A stretch of 64,000 nt of DNA from contig CP072828.1 in NCBI GenBank assembly GCA_017945845.1, positions 310,001 to 374,000 of the forward strand, given 5' to 3'. Below, piece by piece: positions 9,272 through 17,374 of this stretch. The notes below the pieces were generated by a model. That model had not been told where the DNA came from. It saw only the letters and a list, made by a program, of their open reading frames with translations, and made no database searches. The DNA is from Carnobacteriaceae bacterium zg-C25. GTDB taxonomy: Bacteria; Bacillota; Bacilli; Lactobacillales; Aerococcaceae. The translations under genes and the position numbers were made by a program. The first letter of the stretch is position 1. Each line of letters opens with the position of its first letter.

Positions 9272-9310
9272 AGATGCTTTTTTGTTTGAAATGATGTTTA
9301 AAAAGCATCT
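9272..9310 (+). promoter_or_regulatory. Leader hairpin in front of the thioredoxin-like gene
   Basis: Perfect 11-bp arms (AGATGCTTTTT at 9272-9282, AAAAAGCATCT at 9300-9310) are separated by 17 nt. They lie between the promoter at 9219-9247 and the ribosome site. The structure could attenuate or protect the transcript; there is no T run after it, so it is not a simple terminator. Confidence 0.4.
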
Positions 9311-9354
9311 TAACTGAATGACACATTGACAATGCAAAAGAAAGGGGGATGTTA

Positions 9355-9927
9355 GTGAATAAAAAATTAAGATGGTCTGTTATATTGGCTGTAGCATTTG
9401 CTTTTTTAGGAACAGCATGTTCAAATGAAAAGACAAATTTTACATCGAATAGTACAGCACCACCTAGGAACACTCATATCGCCACGAATTCTGCTAAAAG
9501 TGTGGAGGGGGAAATGTTGCCGGATTTCAATGTGTTTTCGGCAAGTGGTGAGACAGTTTCTTTGCAGCAATTGTTGGGAGAAAAAGCGAGTGTTTTTGTT
9601 GTGTGGGCGAGTTGGTGCCCGGATTGTCAAAAACAATTACCAGTTATTGAAAAAGTGTATCAACGCTACAAAGATCGTATAAGTTTTGTAGGAATTAACT
9701 ATACGGACGGCAGTCGCGAGACGCAAGAAAAAGCCGTTCAATATGTCAAAGATAAGGGGTATACCGTACCAATCGTTTTTGATAAAAATGAAGCGACACA
9801 AAAATTTTTAAAAGTTGAGACGATTCCTACGATGTATTTTATTAAGGGGAATAAGATAGAAAAAGTTTTTGTGGATGTTGAAACAGAAGAAAAAATAATC
9901 AATGCATTAGAGTCATTAATGAACTAG
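9355..9927 (+). CDS. Exported thiol-disulfide oxidoreductase lipoprotein (TlpA/SdbA-like, CPDC)
   Basis: I place the start at the GTG at 9355 because AAAGGGGG lies six bases upstream; the in-frame ATG at 9349 directly abuts the G run. The 190-residue product has a lipoprotein-like signal (hydrophobic 8-19, Cys22 in LGTAC), a Ser/Thr/Asn-rich linker, and a thioredoxin-like redoxin domain (about 52-190). The active site is WASWCPDC (Cys88 and Cys91) and the cis-Pro loop is TIPTMYF. It would act at the outer membrane face on exported thiols. The adhesin gene begins 34 nt downstream in the same direction, and its protein carries just two exported cysteines, so an oxidative-folding role is plausible. 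A ResA-like reductase role cannot be excluded. Confidence 0.87.
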   Translation: MNKKLRWSVILAVAFAFLGTACSNEKTNFTSNSTAPPRNTHIATNSAKSVEGEMLPDFNVFSASGETVSLQQLLGEKASVFVVWASWCPDCQKQLPVIEKVYQRYKDRISFVGINYTDGSRETQEKAVQYVKDKGYTVPIVFDKNEATQKFLKVETIPTMYFIKGNKIEKVFVDVETEEKIINALESLMN

Positions 9928-9961
9928 TGTGTATCAAAATAAAATTAAAAGGGTTAAACAA

Positions 9962-12352
9962 ATGAAAAAAATAATGAAAAAATGCGCGTATCTTGGCGCT
10001 ACGTTTGGATTGCTATTTAGTAACGCTGCCAGTGTACGTCAAGTATTTGCAGTTAACGAAGCAGATTCGACGACAAATATTAGCTACGTTTACACAGATA
10101 AATGTAAAGTTGGTAAAAATGTCAATGATTTATTTGAAGATAAAGGTGTAGGGCATCTTAAAGTGACTGATAAAAATGGTTACCTTGAGGCGGCAGAAAA
10201 TTCACCGTATAAAGCCAATGACTATGAGTCTGTATTTGTTCAATTCCAAGGGGTATTACCAAATACTGATTTTTCATTGAAAAAAGGGGATTATTTTACG
10301 GTTCAATTTTCACCGGATACGCGTATTTCAGGAATTACAAATCAAGGTGTTGTACGCATTCCCGATATTACAACTAATGAAAATGGACAAGAAGTCGTCA
10401 TTGCGGTTGCTAACTATGATCCAGAAACGAAAACCGTTACCTACGTTTTTACAGATTATGTAGAGACACATCAAAATATTCAAATCGTTCGTCAATATAA
10501 TGAATCTATTTATCAAAATAATGTATTTGAAAATGGAGAGCACACATTTAATGCGGTGTATGCAGGACTGCCATATTCGTATACATATGATGTAGAAGTG
10601 TATTCAAAAAATGATGTTGAACGCTTCAATAGTGTAGGCGATAACAATCCAGTAGATTTAATTTCTAAATTGACAGACATTAATCCTACAAATAATAAAT
10701 TTGAAACTGTTACAAAAGTTAAAGTGAATGGTACGGGTAGTGAATTAACCTTCCGTTATCCACAAGATGCCAGTGTGCCGATTAATGAAGAAACGCATTT
10801 AACGATTTATGCTATCCCAGAGGGTGAAGAAATTGGTGGCTATGGCATTAATCCAGCGTGGCAAGATGTGACAGCATCATTTACAAAAACGGTAACGGAT
10901 ACAGGTATTGAATATACAACAGCAAGTAATGAATTTACGAAATATGCTTTTATATCTCATGGAAGTTACGTGACTGAAAAAGGGATTTGGTATGTGCCGG
11001 AAGCTATTTATAAAGGTAAAAAAGCAGGTATCGTTGTATTGATGAATAGCGCAGCGACTATAGATTGGGCGACAGGTCGTGAGATACAAAATGTTCGCTG
11101 TGTGCCGCACAAAGAACTACAAATCGAAAAAATAGATAAAAATGATAAAACTAAAAAATTAGCGGGTGCAACATTTGAAATCCGCAACGCAGAAGGTACT
11201 CTTGTTAAGACGGTAACGACTGATGAAAGTGGAAAAGCTTCTGTTGATGGACTTGCTCTTGGTGAATATACGGTTACGGAAGTTGAAGCGCCAGTTGGGT
11301 ATGTTCTTGATGATACAATCATGACGGTTACACTTGATGGCACAACTACGGCAGTTGTCGTGCATCAAGTTGAAAATGTCGCAAAAGGTAGTATTAAAGT
11401 GACAAAAGTTGATGCCGAAGACCAAACAAAAGTGTTATCGGGTGTTGTCTTTGCGTTGAAACAAGGTGAAAAAGAAATTGCACGAGCAACAACAGATGTT
11501 AATGGTGTCGCGCTATTTGAAAATGTGCCATATGGCGAGTATACACTTTCAGAAGTGTCAACAATTGATGGGTACGTGCTAAGTGAAGAAACACGTCAAG
11601 TGGACATTACGCAAGCTGGCAAAGTAGTTGATTTACAAAACTTTGACAATCATCGCATTAAAGGTAGCGTTAAAGTGACAAAAGTCGATGCCGAAGACCA
11701 AACGAAAGTGTTATCGGGCGTTGTCTTTGTATTGAAACAAGGTGAAACAGAGATTGCACGAGCGACAACAGATGTTAATGGTATCGCGCTATTTGAAAAT
11801 GTGCCATATGGCGAGTACACACTTTCAGAAGTGTCAACAATTGATGGGTACGTGCTAAGTGAAGAAACACGTCAAGTGAACATTATGCAAGCTGGTAAAG
11901 TAGTTGATTTACAAAACTTTGAAAATCATCGCATTAAAGGTAACGTTAAAGTGACAAAAGTCGATGCCGAAGACCAAACGAAAGTGTTATCGGGTGTTGT
12001 CTTTGCGTTGAAACAAGGCGAAACAGAAATTGCACAAGCAACAACAGATGCACAAGGTGTAGCATTGTTTAAAAACGTTCCTTACGGGACATATAAACTG
12101 GTTGAAAAATCAACGATTGATGGTTATGTTTTAAGTGATGAAATGCGTGAAGTGACAATTTCAAAAGAGGGTGTCGTTGTTGACCTTGGTAAATTTATGA
12201 ACAAAAAACAAGTCACACCGCCTGCGACAATGGTTAAACCGAAACCAACACTGCCAAGTACGGGTGAAACGCTGTCTAATTGGGTGAATGTATTAGGGGT
12301 TACTTTAGTGCTTCTTGCCGTATGTGTATATCGTGTAAAAAAAGAAAAATAA
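9962..12352 (+). CDS. LPXTG collagen-binding-type adhesin with SpaA/Cna-B repeats
   Basis: The ATG at 9962 follows AAAAGGG with normal spacing, giving 796 residues. After a signal peptide (cleavage near Ala30) comes an A region (about 35-380) with MSCRAMM features: LKKGDYFTVQFSPDT, and VTYVFTDYVETHQNI, which matches the TYTFTDYVD-like motif of DEv-IgG adhesin domains. Four SpaA/Cna-B domains follow: one divergent (about 383-475) and three near-identical copies of 92 residues (about 476-750). The sorting signal is LPSTG at 764-768. Apart from the signal peptide and the C-terminal helix, only Cys48 and Cys380 are present, flanking the A region. It is a wall-anchored adhesin or pilin-like stalk protein. 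Confidence 0.9.
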   Translation: MKKIMKKCAYLGATFGLLFSNAASVRQVFAVNEADSTTNISYVYTDKCKVGKNVNDLFEDKGVGHLKVTDKNGYLEAAENSPYKANDYESVFVQFQGVLPNTDFSLKKGDYFTVQFSPDTRISGITNQGVVRIPDITTNENGQEVVIAVANYDPETKTVTYVFTDYVETHQNIQIVRQYNESIYQNNVFENGEHTFNAVYAGLPYSYTYDVEVYSKNDVERFNSVGDNNPVDLISKLTDINPTNNKFETVTKVKVNGTGSELTFRYPQDASVPINEETHLTIYAIPEGEEIGGYGINPAWQDVTASFTKTVTDTGIEYTTASNEFTKYAFISHGSYVTEKGIWYVPEAIYKGKKAGIVVLMNSAATIDWATGREIQNVRCVPHKELQIEKIDKNDKTKKLAGATFEIRNAEGTLVKTVTTDESGKASVDGLALGEYTVTEVEAPVGYVLDDTIMTVTLDGTTTAVVVHQVENVAKGSIKVTKVDAEDQTKVLSGVVFALKQGEKEIARATTDVNGVALFENVPYGEYTLSEVSTIDGYVLSEETRQVDITQAGKVVDLQNFDNHRIKGSVKVTKVDAEDQTKVLSGVVFVLKQGETEIARATTDVNGIALFENVPYGEYTLSEVSTIDGYVLSEETRQVNIMQAGKVVDLQNFENHRIKGNVKVTKVDAEDQTKVLSGVVFALKQGETEIAQATTDAQGVALFKNVPYGTYKLVEKSTIDGYVLSDEMREVTISKEGVVVDLGKFMNKKQVTPPATMVKPKPTLPSTGETLSNWVNVLGVTLVLLAVCVYRVKKEK
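11387..12214 (+). repeat. Three tandem 276-bp repeats encoding Cna-B domains
   Basis: Units begin at 11387, 11663 and 11939, each 276 bp (92 codons). The first two are nearly identical at the DNA level; the third diverges after its first half. Such arrays change copy number by recombination and vary adhesin stalk length. Confidence 0.9.
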
Positions 12353-12361
12353 TTAAATTGT

Positions 12362-12391
12362 AAAAAAGAAAGGCTCAACCCTTTCTTTTTT
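12362..12391 (+). terminator. Terminator after the adhesin gene
   Basis: A perfect 12-bp stem, AAAAAAGAAAGG and CCTTTCTTTTTT, with a 6-nt loop, begins 9 nt after the stop codon. Confidence 0.9.
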
Positions 12392-12393
12392 CA

Positions 12394-12428
12394 GACTGTT
12401 GACAAATACACTGTCAACAGTCTTTTTT
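12394..12428 (+). terminator. Second terminator, GACTGTTGACA family
   Basis: Arms GACTGTTGACA (12394-12404) and TGTCAACAGTC (12412-12422) are followed by six T. It is a tandem backup to the preceding terminator and a member of a family also found near 32.9, 41.6 and 62.0 kb. Confidence 0.85.
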
Positions 12429-12650
12429 CGTACCAGACGTTAAGTTGTACGGCTTACCGCGATGTACACGATACAGTCGTGATAATCACTATTTATAATG
12501 TGCCAATATTATTTTGATAGTCTGTGCTTGATTAAAAAGTTGAATACATTTTGGTGTAAGGTTACAAAGTGCGGTAAATGGGAATTGTATGGTGCGCCTA
12601 TTAAAAAGGCATTTTCTTTGTTGATTTGTCGTGTTTGAAAGGTGTACTTA
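12429..12650. other. Gene-free stretch before dnaG
   Basis: About 220 nt without a coding signal. Its first part (about 12431-12480) resembles the sequence after the terminator remnant near 41.73 kb (TTAA.TTGTAC.GCTTA..GCG.T.TA.ACGAT), so it is part of a degenerate dispersed repeat. Nothing else was recognised. Confidence 0.4.
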
Positions 12651-12678
12651 TTGAAAAAGTAGTAATTTATGCTATACT
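12651..12678 (+). promoter_or_regulatory. Promoter of the dnaG-rpoD operon
   Basis: TTGAAA (12651-12656), a 16-nt spacer and TATACT (12673-12678), followed by a leader of about 45 nt. Confidence 0.7.
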
Positions 12679-12730
12679 TTACTATGACTTAATATATAAA
12701 ATAGGCTAATTGTCGATTTGGGGGTGAAAT

Positions 12731-14563
12731 ATGGTGAAAATACCGAACGAACAGATTGAGTCCATTGCGAAATCTGTAGATATTGTTGATGTTATTGACC
12801 AATTTGTCTCTTTAAAAAAACGTGGAAAAAATCATTTTGGCTATTGTCCGTTTCACGATGAGCGCACCCCGTCTTTTTCAGTTTCTCAAGAAAAGCAACT
12901 ATTTAAATGTTTTTCGTGTGGACGTGCCGGCAATGTTTTTTCGTTTTTTATGGAAAAAGATGGGCTGACATTTTCTCAATCGGTTAAAAAGGTGGCTGAC
13001 TTAGCGGGAGTCCCATTAAAAATTGATACGGATGAGTCTTCGCTTCAACGCACCCCACAACAAATCGAACAAGATGAAATCATTGCGTGTCATGAGTGGG
13101 CACTTGATTTTTACCATCACGTTTTATTGCATACGACAGAAGGTGAAGAAGCGTTAGCTTATTTGAAAGACCGCGGATTGACTTTGGAAACAATCCAAAC
13201 GTTTAAAATCGGTGTATCGCCAGCGTCACGTGAATTATTAGTGAAATTGCTTCAATCAAAAGGGTACAGTGATGAGTTAATTGATAAAACGGGATTGGTT
13301 TCTGTTTTTGATAATCGGCGAATCGACCGTTTTTATAATCGTATTATGGTGCCTCTTCGAGATGCATCCGGTCGATGTGTTGCGTTTTCAGGACGTATAT
13401 ATAAAAAAACAGCTGAAAGTGATTCGACGGATTTTGTCGAGCCGAAATATTTAAATTCGCCGGAAACGCATGTTTTTCAAAAGAGTCAGTTTTTGTTTAA
13501 CTTGGATTTAGCGAGAGGTCCAATTCGTAAAAAAGAAGAGGTGGTGTTGTGTGAAGGCTACATGGATGTCATTGCACTCTATCAAGCTGGTTTACACAAT
13601 AGCGTAGCATCTATGGGAACGAGTTTAACCCAGCAGCAATTAGGTATGATGCAACGCATTGCCCGACATATCACATTAGCGTATGATGGAGATAGCGCTG
13701 GTTTAAAAGCTACCGATCGTGCCATCCGTTTAATTCGAGATTATCGACATTTTGAAGTGAGTGTTATACCGATGATTGATAATTTAGATCCCGACGAAAT
13801 GATTCAGCGTTACGGAAATACTTATTTTTTAAATCACGTATTGCATGAAAAAGAAACCATTTTTAAATTTTATGAACGCTATTATCGTCATGAATTTAGA
13901 TTGGATAATCAAAAAGGGCAATTAGATTATATTGATGCGCTATTAAAAGAATTAACGTTCGAATCTTCGATTACGGCACGGGCGTTAGCGATTTCTGAAA
14001 TTGCCAAATCCTTTCATATGGATGAAAAAGTATTGCAGCAACAGTATGAGGTGATTGCTAAAAATCAGCCTAAACGTGTATCGAATGAAGCTGTTGCACC
14101 GTTTGGTCGAAGCGTGTCTTACGGCGTTCCTAAAGTAAACGCCGATTTGGACGAAATTACAATTGCAGAGCGGCATTTATTGCGACGTGTTTTACAAGAT
14201 GTTCATGCGTTATCATTTATTGATGTGGTAGATAGTGCGTTTACATTTAAAAATAGCCAATTAGGTGAGTTGTATCGACATTATCGAGCCTTTTTACAAC
14301 ACCAACAGGGGACGTTAACCGAATTTATGCATCAACTTGAGGAGTTACCGCAACAACAATTGGTCAGTGAGTTAATGTTATCATTTGATGATGCGCCAGT
14401 AACCCAGCGTGAAATTGTAGAAGTGATGCAAACGCGCAATCGAGCGCTTGTCAAACAAGAATTAGGACGGATACAACACGACATTAATGAAGCGACTAAA
14501 GCTGGAGATACGGAAAAAGTGCAACAGTTATTGTTCGTGTATCAAAATTTATTAAAACAATAG
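12731..14563 (+). CDS. dnaG: DNA primase
   Basis: A 610-residue DnaG primase of usual length. The N-terminal zinc-binding domain shows CPFHDERTPSFSV and CFSCGRAGNVFSF (the CHCC ligands, about 40-65). The TOPRIM catalytic core shows VVLCEGYMDVIALYQAG (about 272-288) and ITLAYDGDSAGLKA, holding the acidic metal ligands. The C-terminal helicase-binding region follows (about 450-610). It synthesises RNA primers at the replication fork with DnaB/DnaC helicase. The start has GGGGGTG upstream. It is followed after 10 nt by rpoD, the classical macromolecular synthesis operon. Confidence 0.97.
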   Translation: MVKIPNEQIESIAKSVDIVDVIDQFVSLKKRGKNHFGYCPFHDERTPSFSVSQEKQLFKCFSCGRAGNVFSFFMEKDGLTFSQSVKKVADLAGVPLKIDTDESSLQRTPQQIEQDEIIACHEWALDFYHHVLLHTTEGEEALAYLKDRGLTLETIQTFKIGVSPASRELLVKLLQSKGYSDELIDKTGLVSVFDNRRIDRFYNRIMVPLRDASGRCVAFSGRIYKKTAESDSTDFVEPKYLNSPETHVFQKSQFLFNLDLARGPIRKKEEVVLCEGYMDVIALYQAGLHNSVASMGTSLTQQQLGMMQRIARHITLAYDGDSAGLKATDRAIRLIRDYRHFEVSVIPMIDNLDPDEMIQRYGNTYFLNHVLHEKETIFKFYERYYRHEFRLDNQKGQLDYIDALLKELTFESSITARALAISEIAKSFHMDEKVLQQQYEVIAKNQPKRVSNEAVAPFGRSVSYGVPKVNADLDEITIAERHLLRRVLQDVHALSFIDVVDSAFTFKNSQLGELYRHYRAFLQHQQGTLTEFMHQLEELPQQQLVSELMLSFDDAPVTQREIVEVMQTRNRALVKQELGRIQHDINEATKAGDTEKVQQLLFVYQNLLKQ

Positions 14564-14573
14564 GAGTTAGGGA

Positions 14574-15683
14574 ATGGCTAAAGATAATAAACAGTATAAA
14601 ATTGAAGCGGATAAATTATTAGCAGAACGTAAATTATTTGGTACTGTTACCTATGAGGAGTTGTCTAATACATTGGCGATTCCGTTTGAGTTAAACGCTG
14701 ATGAAGTTGATGCGTTAATTCAACAATTTGAAGATAATGCGGTAAGTGTTGTCGATGAACAGGGCAATCCAACCGATCGTCAAATTGAAAAACAAGAGCA
14801 AGAAACGCAAGAGTTGTTAAAAGAAACACAACAAGAAGAGGATGATTTGAATGTTAAAATCAATGATCCTGTTCGTATGTATTTAAAAGAAATTGGGCGT
14901 GTACCTTTATTAACTGCCGATGAAGAAATTGAATTGGCGTTGCGTATTGAAAAAGGTGACCAAGAGGCAAAACAAGAGTTAGCTGAAGCCAACTTGCGTT
15001 TAGTTGTGTCTATTGCTAAACGTTATGTTGGTCGTGGTATGCAATTTTTAGATTTAATCCAAGAAGGTAATATGGGATTAATGAAAGCCGTTGATAAATT
15101 TGACCACACAAAAGGGTTTAAATTTTCAACGTATGCAACGTGGTGGATTCGTCAAGCGATTACACGTGCGATTGCCGATCAAGCGCGTACCATTCGTATA
15201 CCGGTTCATATGGTAGAGACAATTAATAAATTGGTGCGTATTCAACGTCAACTTGTTCAAGAGTTAGGTCGCGAACCGAGTCCTGAAGAAATTGGTGAAA
15301 AAATGGACTTAACAGCTGATAAAGTGCGTGATATTTTAAAAATCGCTCAAGAACCGGTATCTTTAGAAACGCCAATTGGTGAAGAAGATGATTCACATTT
15401 AGGTGATTTTATTGAAGATGATGGTGCAACAAGTCCGGCAGAACATACGGCGTTTGCTCTATTGCGTGAACAGTTAGAAGAAGTTTTAGACACATTGACA
15501 GATCGTGAGGAAAATGTGTTGCGTTTACGCTTTGGATTAGATGATGGGAACGTTCGCACGTTAGAACAAGTTGGAAAAGTTTTTGGTGTGACACGTGAAC
15601 GTATTCGCCAAATCGAAGCAAAAGCTTTGCGTAAATTACGCCATCCAAGTCGCTCAAAACAATTGAAAGACTTTTTAGATTAA
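14574..15683 (+). CDS. rpoD: Primary RNA polymerase sigma factor (sigma-A/70)
   Basis: A 369-residue primary sigma factor. Region 1.1-like sequence occupies the first 80 residues, then an acidic linker. Region 1.2 is [21 protein letters not shown], and region 2 contains [17 protein letters not shown] and [17 protein letters not shown] (-10 recognition). Region 3 follows, and region 4.2 contains [27 protein letters not shown] (-35 recognition helix-turn-helix). It directs housekeeping transcription. It sits immediately after dnaG and is followed by a strong terminator. Confidence 0.98.
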   Translation: MAKDNKQYKIEADKLLAERKLFGTVTYEELSNTLAIPFELNADEVDALIQQFEDNAVSVVDEQGNPTDRQIEKQEQETQELLKETQQEEDDLNVKINDPVRMYLKEIGRVPLLTADEEIELALRIEKGDQEAKQELAEANLRLVVSIAKRYVGRGMQFLDLIQEGNMGLMKAVDKFDHTKGFKFSTYATWWIRQAITRAIADQARTIRIPVHMVETINKLVRIQRQLVQELGREPSPEEIGEKMDLTADKVRDILKIAQEPVSLETPIGEEDDSHLGDFIEDDGATSPAEHTAFALLREQLEEVLDTLTDREENVLRLRFGLDDGNVRTLEQVGKVFGVTRERIRQIEAKALRKLRHPSRSKQLKDFLD

Positions 15684-15692
15684 TCATAGATG

Positions 15693-15728
15693 AGCAGATT
15701 TTAAAGCGTATTTAAAATCTGCTTTTTT
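15693..15728 (+). terminator. Terminator of the dnaG-rpoD operon
   Basis: A perfect 13-bp stem (15693-15705 and 15711-15723) with loop GCGTA, then a T run. Confidence 0.92.
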
Positions 15729-15756
15729 GAAATCGAAAAATAAAGGAGTGTGCTGC

Positions 15757-16230
15757 ATGATCTTAGCGACACTATGCTACATTGATAATGGAAGAGAGTA
15801 TTTGTTGCTTCATCGAAATAAGAAAGAGCAAGATATACATCACGGTAAATGGATTGGTGTAGGCGGTAAATTTGAAGCTGGAGAAACGCCACAAGAGTGT
15901 GTCGTACGAGAAGTTTTTGAAGAAACGGGTTTAACGATACAAAATCCGGACTTAAAAGGGTTTATTATGTTTCCTAAATTTGACGGGACGAATGACTGGG
16001 GTGTTTTTGTATTTGTTGCAAAAACATTTACAGGACACTTGATTCAATCAGATGAAGGGGATTTAGAATGGGTCGCTTACCATCATGTATTGGATAAACC
16101 AACGTGGAAAGGGGACACGTTATTTTTGAAATGGTTACTGACGGATCAGTCGTTTTTTAGCGCTAAAATTATTTATGAAAATGGAGAATTTGTAACGTAC
16201 AGTGTCGATTTTAAAAATGCGGGGATATAA
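15757..16230 (+). CDS. Nudix hydrolase, MutT/8-oxo-dGTP diphosphatase-like
   Basis: The start is the ATG at 15757, preceded by AAAGGAG; the frame extends upstream only through the rpoD terminator. The 157-residue protein carries a complete Nudix box, from GGKFEAGETPQECVVRE to VFEETGL (about residues 38-60), with the catalytic REVFEE core. Sequence around the box (LLHRNKKEQDIHHGKWIGVGGK) resembles MutT-type 8-oxo-dGTP diphosphatases of lactic acid bacteria, which sanitise the nucleotide pool. Substrate assignment within Nudix enzymes is uncertain. It is a single gene between two terminators. Confidence 0.88.
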   Translation: MILATLCYIDNGREYLLLHRNKKEQDIHHGKWIGVGGKFEAGETPQECVVREVFEETGLTIQNPDLKGFIMFPKFDGTNDWGVFVFVAKTFTGHLIQSDEGDLEWVAYHHVLDKPTWKGDTLFLKWLLTDQSFFSAKIIYENGEFVTYSVDFKNAGI

Positions 16231-16298
16231 AAAGCGCTGATTAAAGGCGCTAATCTTAACGACTTGCCAGCACATCTCAAAATTAGATGTTTAAAAAT

Positions 16299-16329
16299 AG
16301 TGGATGATGAAAGCGTCATTCACTTTTTG
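16299..16329 (+). terminator. Probable terminator downstream of the Nudix gene
   Basis: A 9-bp stem with one G-U pair (16299-16307 with 16316-16324) is followed by five T. It is about 70 nt after the stop codon. Confidence 0.55.
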
Positions 16330-16439
16330 TGTTGAAAAAACTGATGAAGCGATGCATTATTTTAATGAAAAAAGGTTGTTAAATCAGTGTTTTTCACATA
16401 GGTAAGGACACCTATTTATAATTTACGATGTGTTATATA

Positions 16440-16469
16440 TTGACGACCATATTAATTGTTTGGTACAAT
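16440..16469 (+). promoter_or_regulatory. Promoter of the small HTH regulator
   Basis: TTGACG (16440-16445), an 18-nt spacer and an extended -10 TGGTACAAT (TACAAT at 16464-16469), 22 nt before the ATG. Confidence 0.7.
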
Positions 16470-16491
16470 ATAAACAACCAAGGGTGGTGAG

Positions 16492-16686
16492 ATGATGAAG
16501 AATAGGATAGCGGAATTTAGAAAACCTTTAGGTTTATCACAACATAGATTAGCAAAGTTAGTAGGATTAAAAAGACATTCTATAATGGCTTATGAAAATC
16601 AAACGAAATTTCCTACTATAAAAACAGCTTATGAGATTAGTAAAGTTTTAGGTAAAGACATTAAGGAAGTCTTTATATTTGAATAA
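16492..16686 (+). CDS. Small stand-alone XRE-family HTH regulator
   Basis: A 64-residue protein that is almost entirely a Cro/CI-type helix-turn-helix (LGLSQHRLAKLVGLKRHSIMAYENQTKFPTI... split over residues 13-45), followed by KVLGKDIKEVFIFE, typical of short XRE regulators. GGGTGGTGAG precedes two possible ATGs (16492 and 16495). The arginine codons are mostly AGA/AGG, unlike the CGT-rich neighbours, which suggests recent acquisition. In such minimal loci the regulator often pairs with a small membrane protein, as seen 125 nt downstream. Confidence 0.82.
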   Translation: MMKNRIAEFRKPLGLSQHRLAKLVGLKRHSIMAYENQTKFPTIKTAYEISKVLGKDIKEVFIFE

Positions 16687-16810
16687 AATGTCATAATAAG
16701 TGGGATAAGTAGTATGTTTTGTCCCTTGTGTTAGGCAACATGATCAATTTGATTGTGTAGCAGTATGGTTGCTAGATACAAAACGTTTGTTTGATTAAAA
16801 GGATTTTTAT

Positions 16811-17035
16811 ATGTATGAATTGATTAGATTTGGAAGTTTAATTTTTATTTGTGTAGATTTATTTCATGCAGTAATTACTAAAAAAAATTTAAATAGTTTT
16901 TTGTTTATTTTTTCAAGTTTGGGAGCATTTATTGTTCTGAATTTTGATAACAATGAAAATAACAAAATTCTAGCAGTAATGTATGTGTTTTATTTCATTA
17001 CATATATTTGTGAACGAATAAAAAAACAATTGTAA
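16811..17035 (+). CDS. Small hydrophobic protein next to the HTH regulator
   Basis: A 74-residue protein with two to three predicted membrane helices (about 5-22, 28-44 and 51-68) and a positively charged end (ERIKKQL). AAAGGA precedes the ATG. It matches no family I recognise. Small XRE regulators are often encoded beside a membrane protein they control, so this may be a regulator-target or toxin-like pair. The coding call rests on start context and hydrophobic pattern only. Confidence 0.5.
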   Translation: MYELIRFGSLIFICVDLFHAVITKKNLNSFLFIFSSLGAFIVLNFDNNENNKILAVMYVFYFITYICERIKKQL

Positions 17036-17108
17036 AGTAAAGTACGAAAATATAGATAATTAACACTTACTTTTACGGTGTTGGCGATCAAAATTAAGTA
17101 ACTGTATC

Positions 17109-17145
17109 AACCGATAACGAGAGAAATTCTTCGTTATCGGTTTTC
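17109..17145 (+). terminator. Terminator before the heat-shock operon
   Basis: A perfect 12-bp stem, AACCGATAACGA (17109-17120) with TCGTTATCGGTT (17131-17142), is followed by a short T-rich tract. Confidence 0.75.
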
Positions 17146-17155
17146 TTATGTTTAA

Positions 17156-17215
17156 GGTTCTATAATATTTGGTGGTTTCCAAAAGGAAGTCGTCAGCACT
17201 AAATATTATAGAACC
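17156..17215. repeat. 60-bp inverted-repeat element resembling IS termini
   Basis: GGTTCTATAATATTTGGTG (17156-17174) is mirrored by CACTAAATATTATAGAACC (17197-17215) with a single mismatch over 19 bp, spaced by 22 nt. The outward-facing GG/CC ends and length are like terminal inverted repeats of an insertion sequence (from memory, ISL3-like), collapsed to a MITE or solo remnant. No clear target duplication was found, so the mobile origin is an inference. Confidence 0.5.
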
Positions 17216-17270
17216 AAAAAAGCTGATGAAATCGAGTATTCAGAAATAAAAAATGATACCTTTAAAATTT

Positions 17271-17297
17271 TTAGCATAGTGTTGACAAGAGTGCTAA
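17271..17297 (+). promoter_or_regulatory. CIRCE operator 1 overlapping the hrcA -35
   Basis: The CIRCE consensus is TTAGCACTC-N9-GAGTGCTAA. Here the left half is TTAGCATAG (17271-17279), the spacer is 9 nt, and the right half is a perfect GAGTGCTAA (17289-17297). The operator covers TTGACA. Confidence 0.88.
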
Positions 17298-17310
17298 CAC
17301 GTGATAAACT
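17282..17310 (+). promoter_or_regulatory. Promoter of the hrcA-grpE-dnaK-dnaJ operon
   Basis: TTGACA (17282-17287), a 17-nt spacer and TAAACT (17305-17310). The two CIRCE boxes bracket it, so HrcA binding would block sigma-A polymerase. Confidence 0.85.
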
Positions 17311-17317
17311 AGCGTTG

Positions 17318-17344
17318 TTAGCAATTAGCAAACTAAAGTGCTAA
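17318..17344 (+). promoter_or_regulatory. CIRCE operator 2
   Basis: TTAGCAATT (17318-17326), a 9-nt spacer and AAGTGCTAA (17336-17344) form a second, more degenerate CIRCE just after the transcription start. Confidence 0.75.
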
Positions 17345-17374
17345 ATGCTAAAATGAACGAAAGAAGGTGAACGG

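Noticed and set aside
11387-12214. Regular repeats as a possible CRISPR array
   Set aside because: The period is 276 bp and the reading frame is continuous; these are protein domain repeats, and no cas genes are present.
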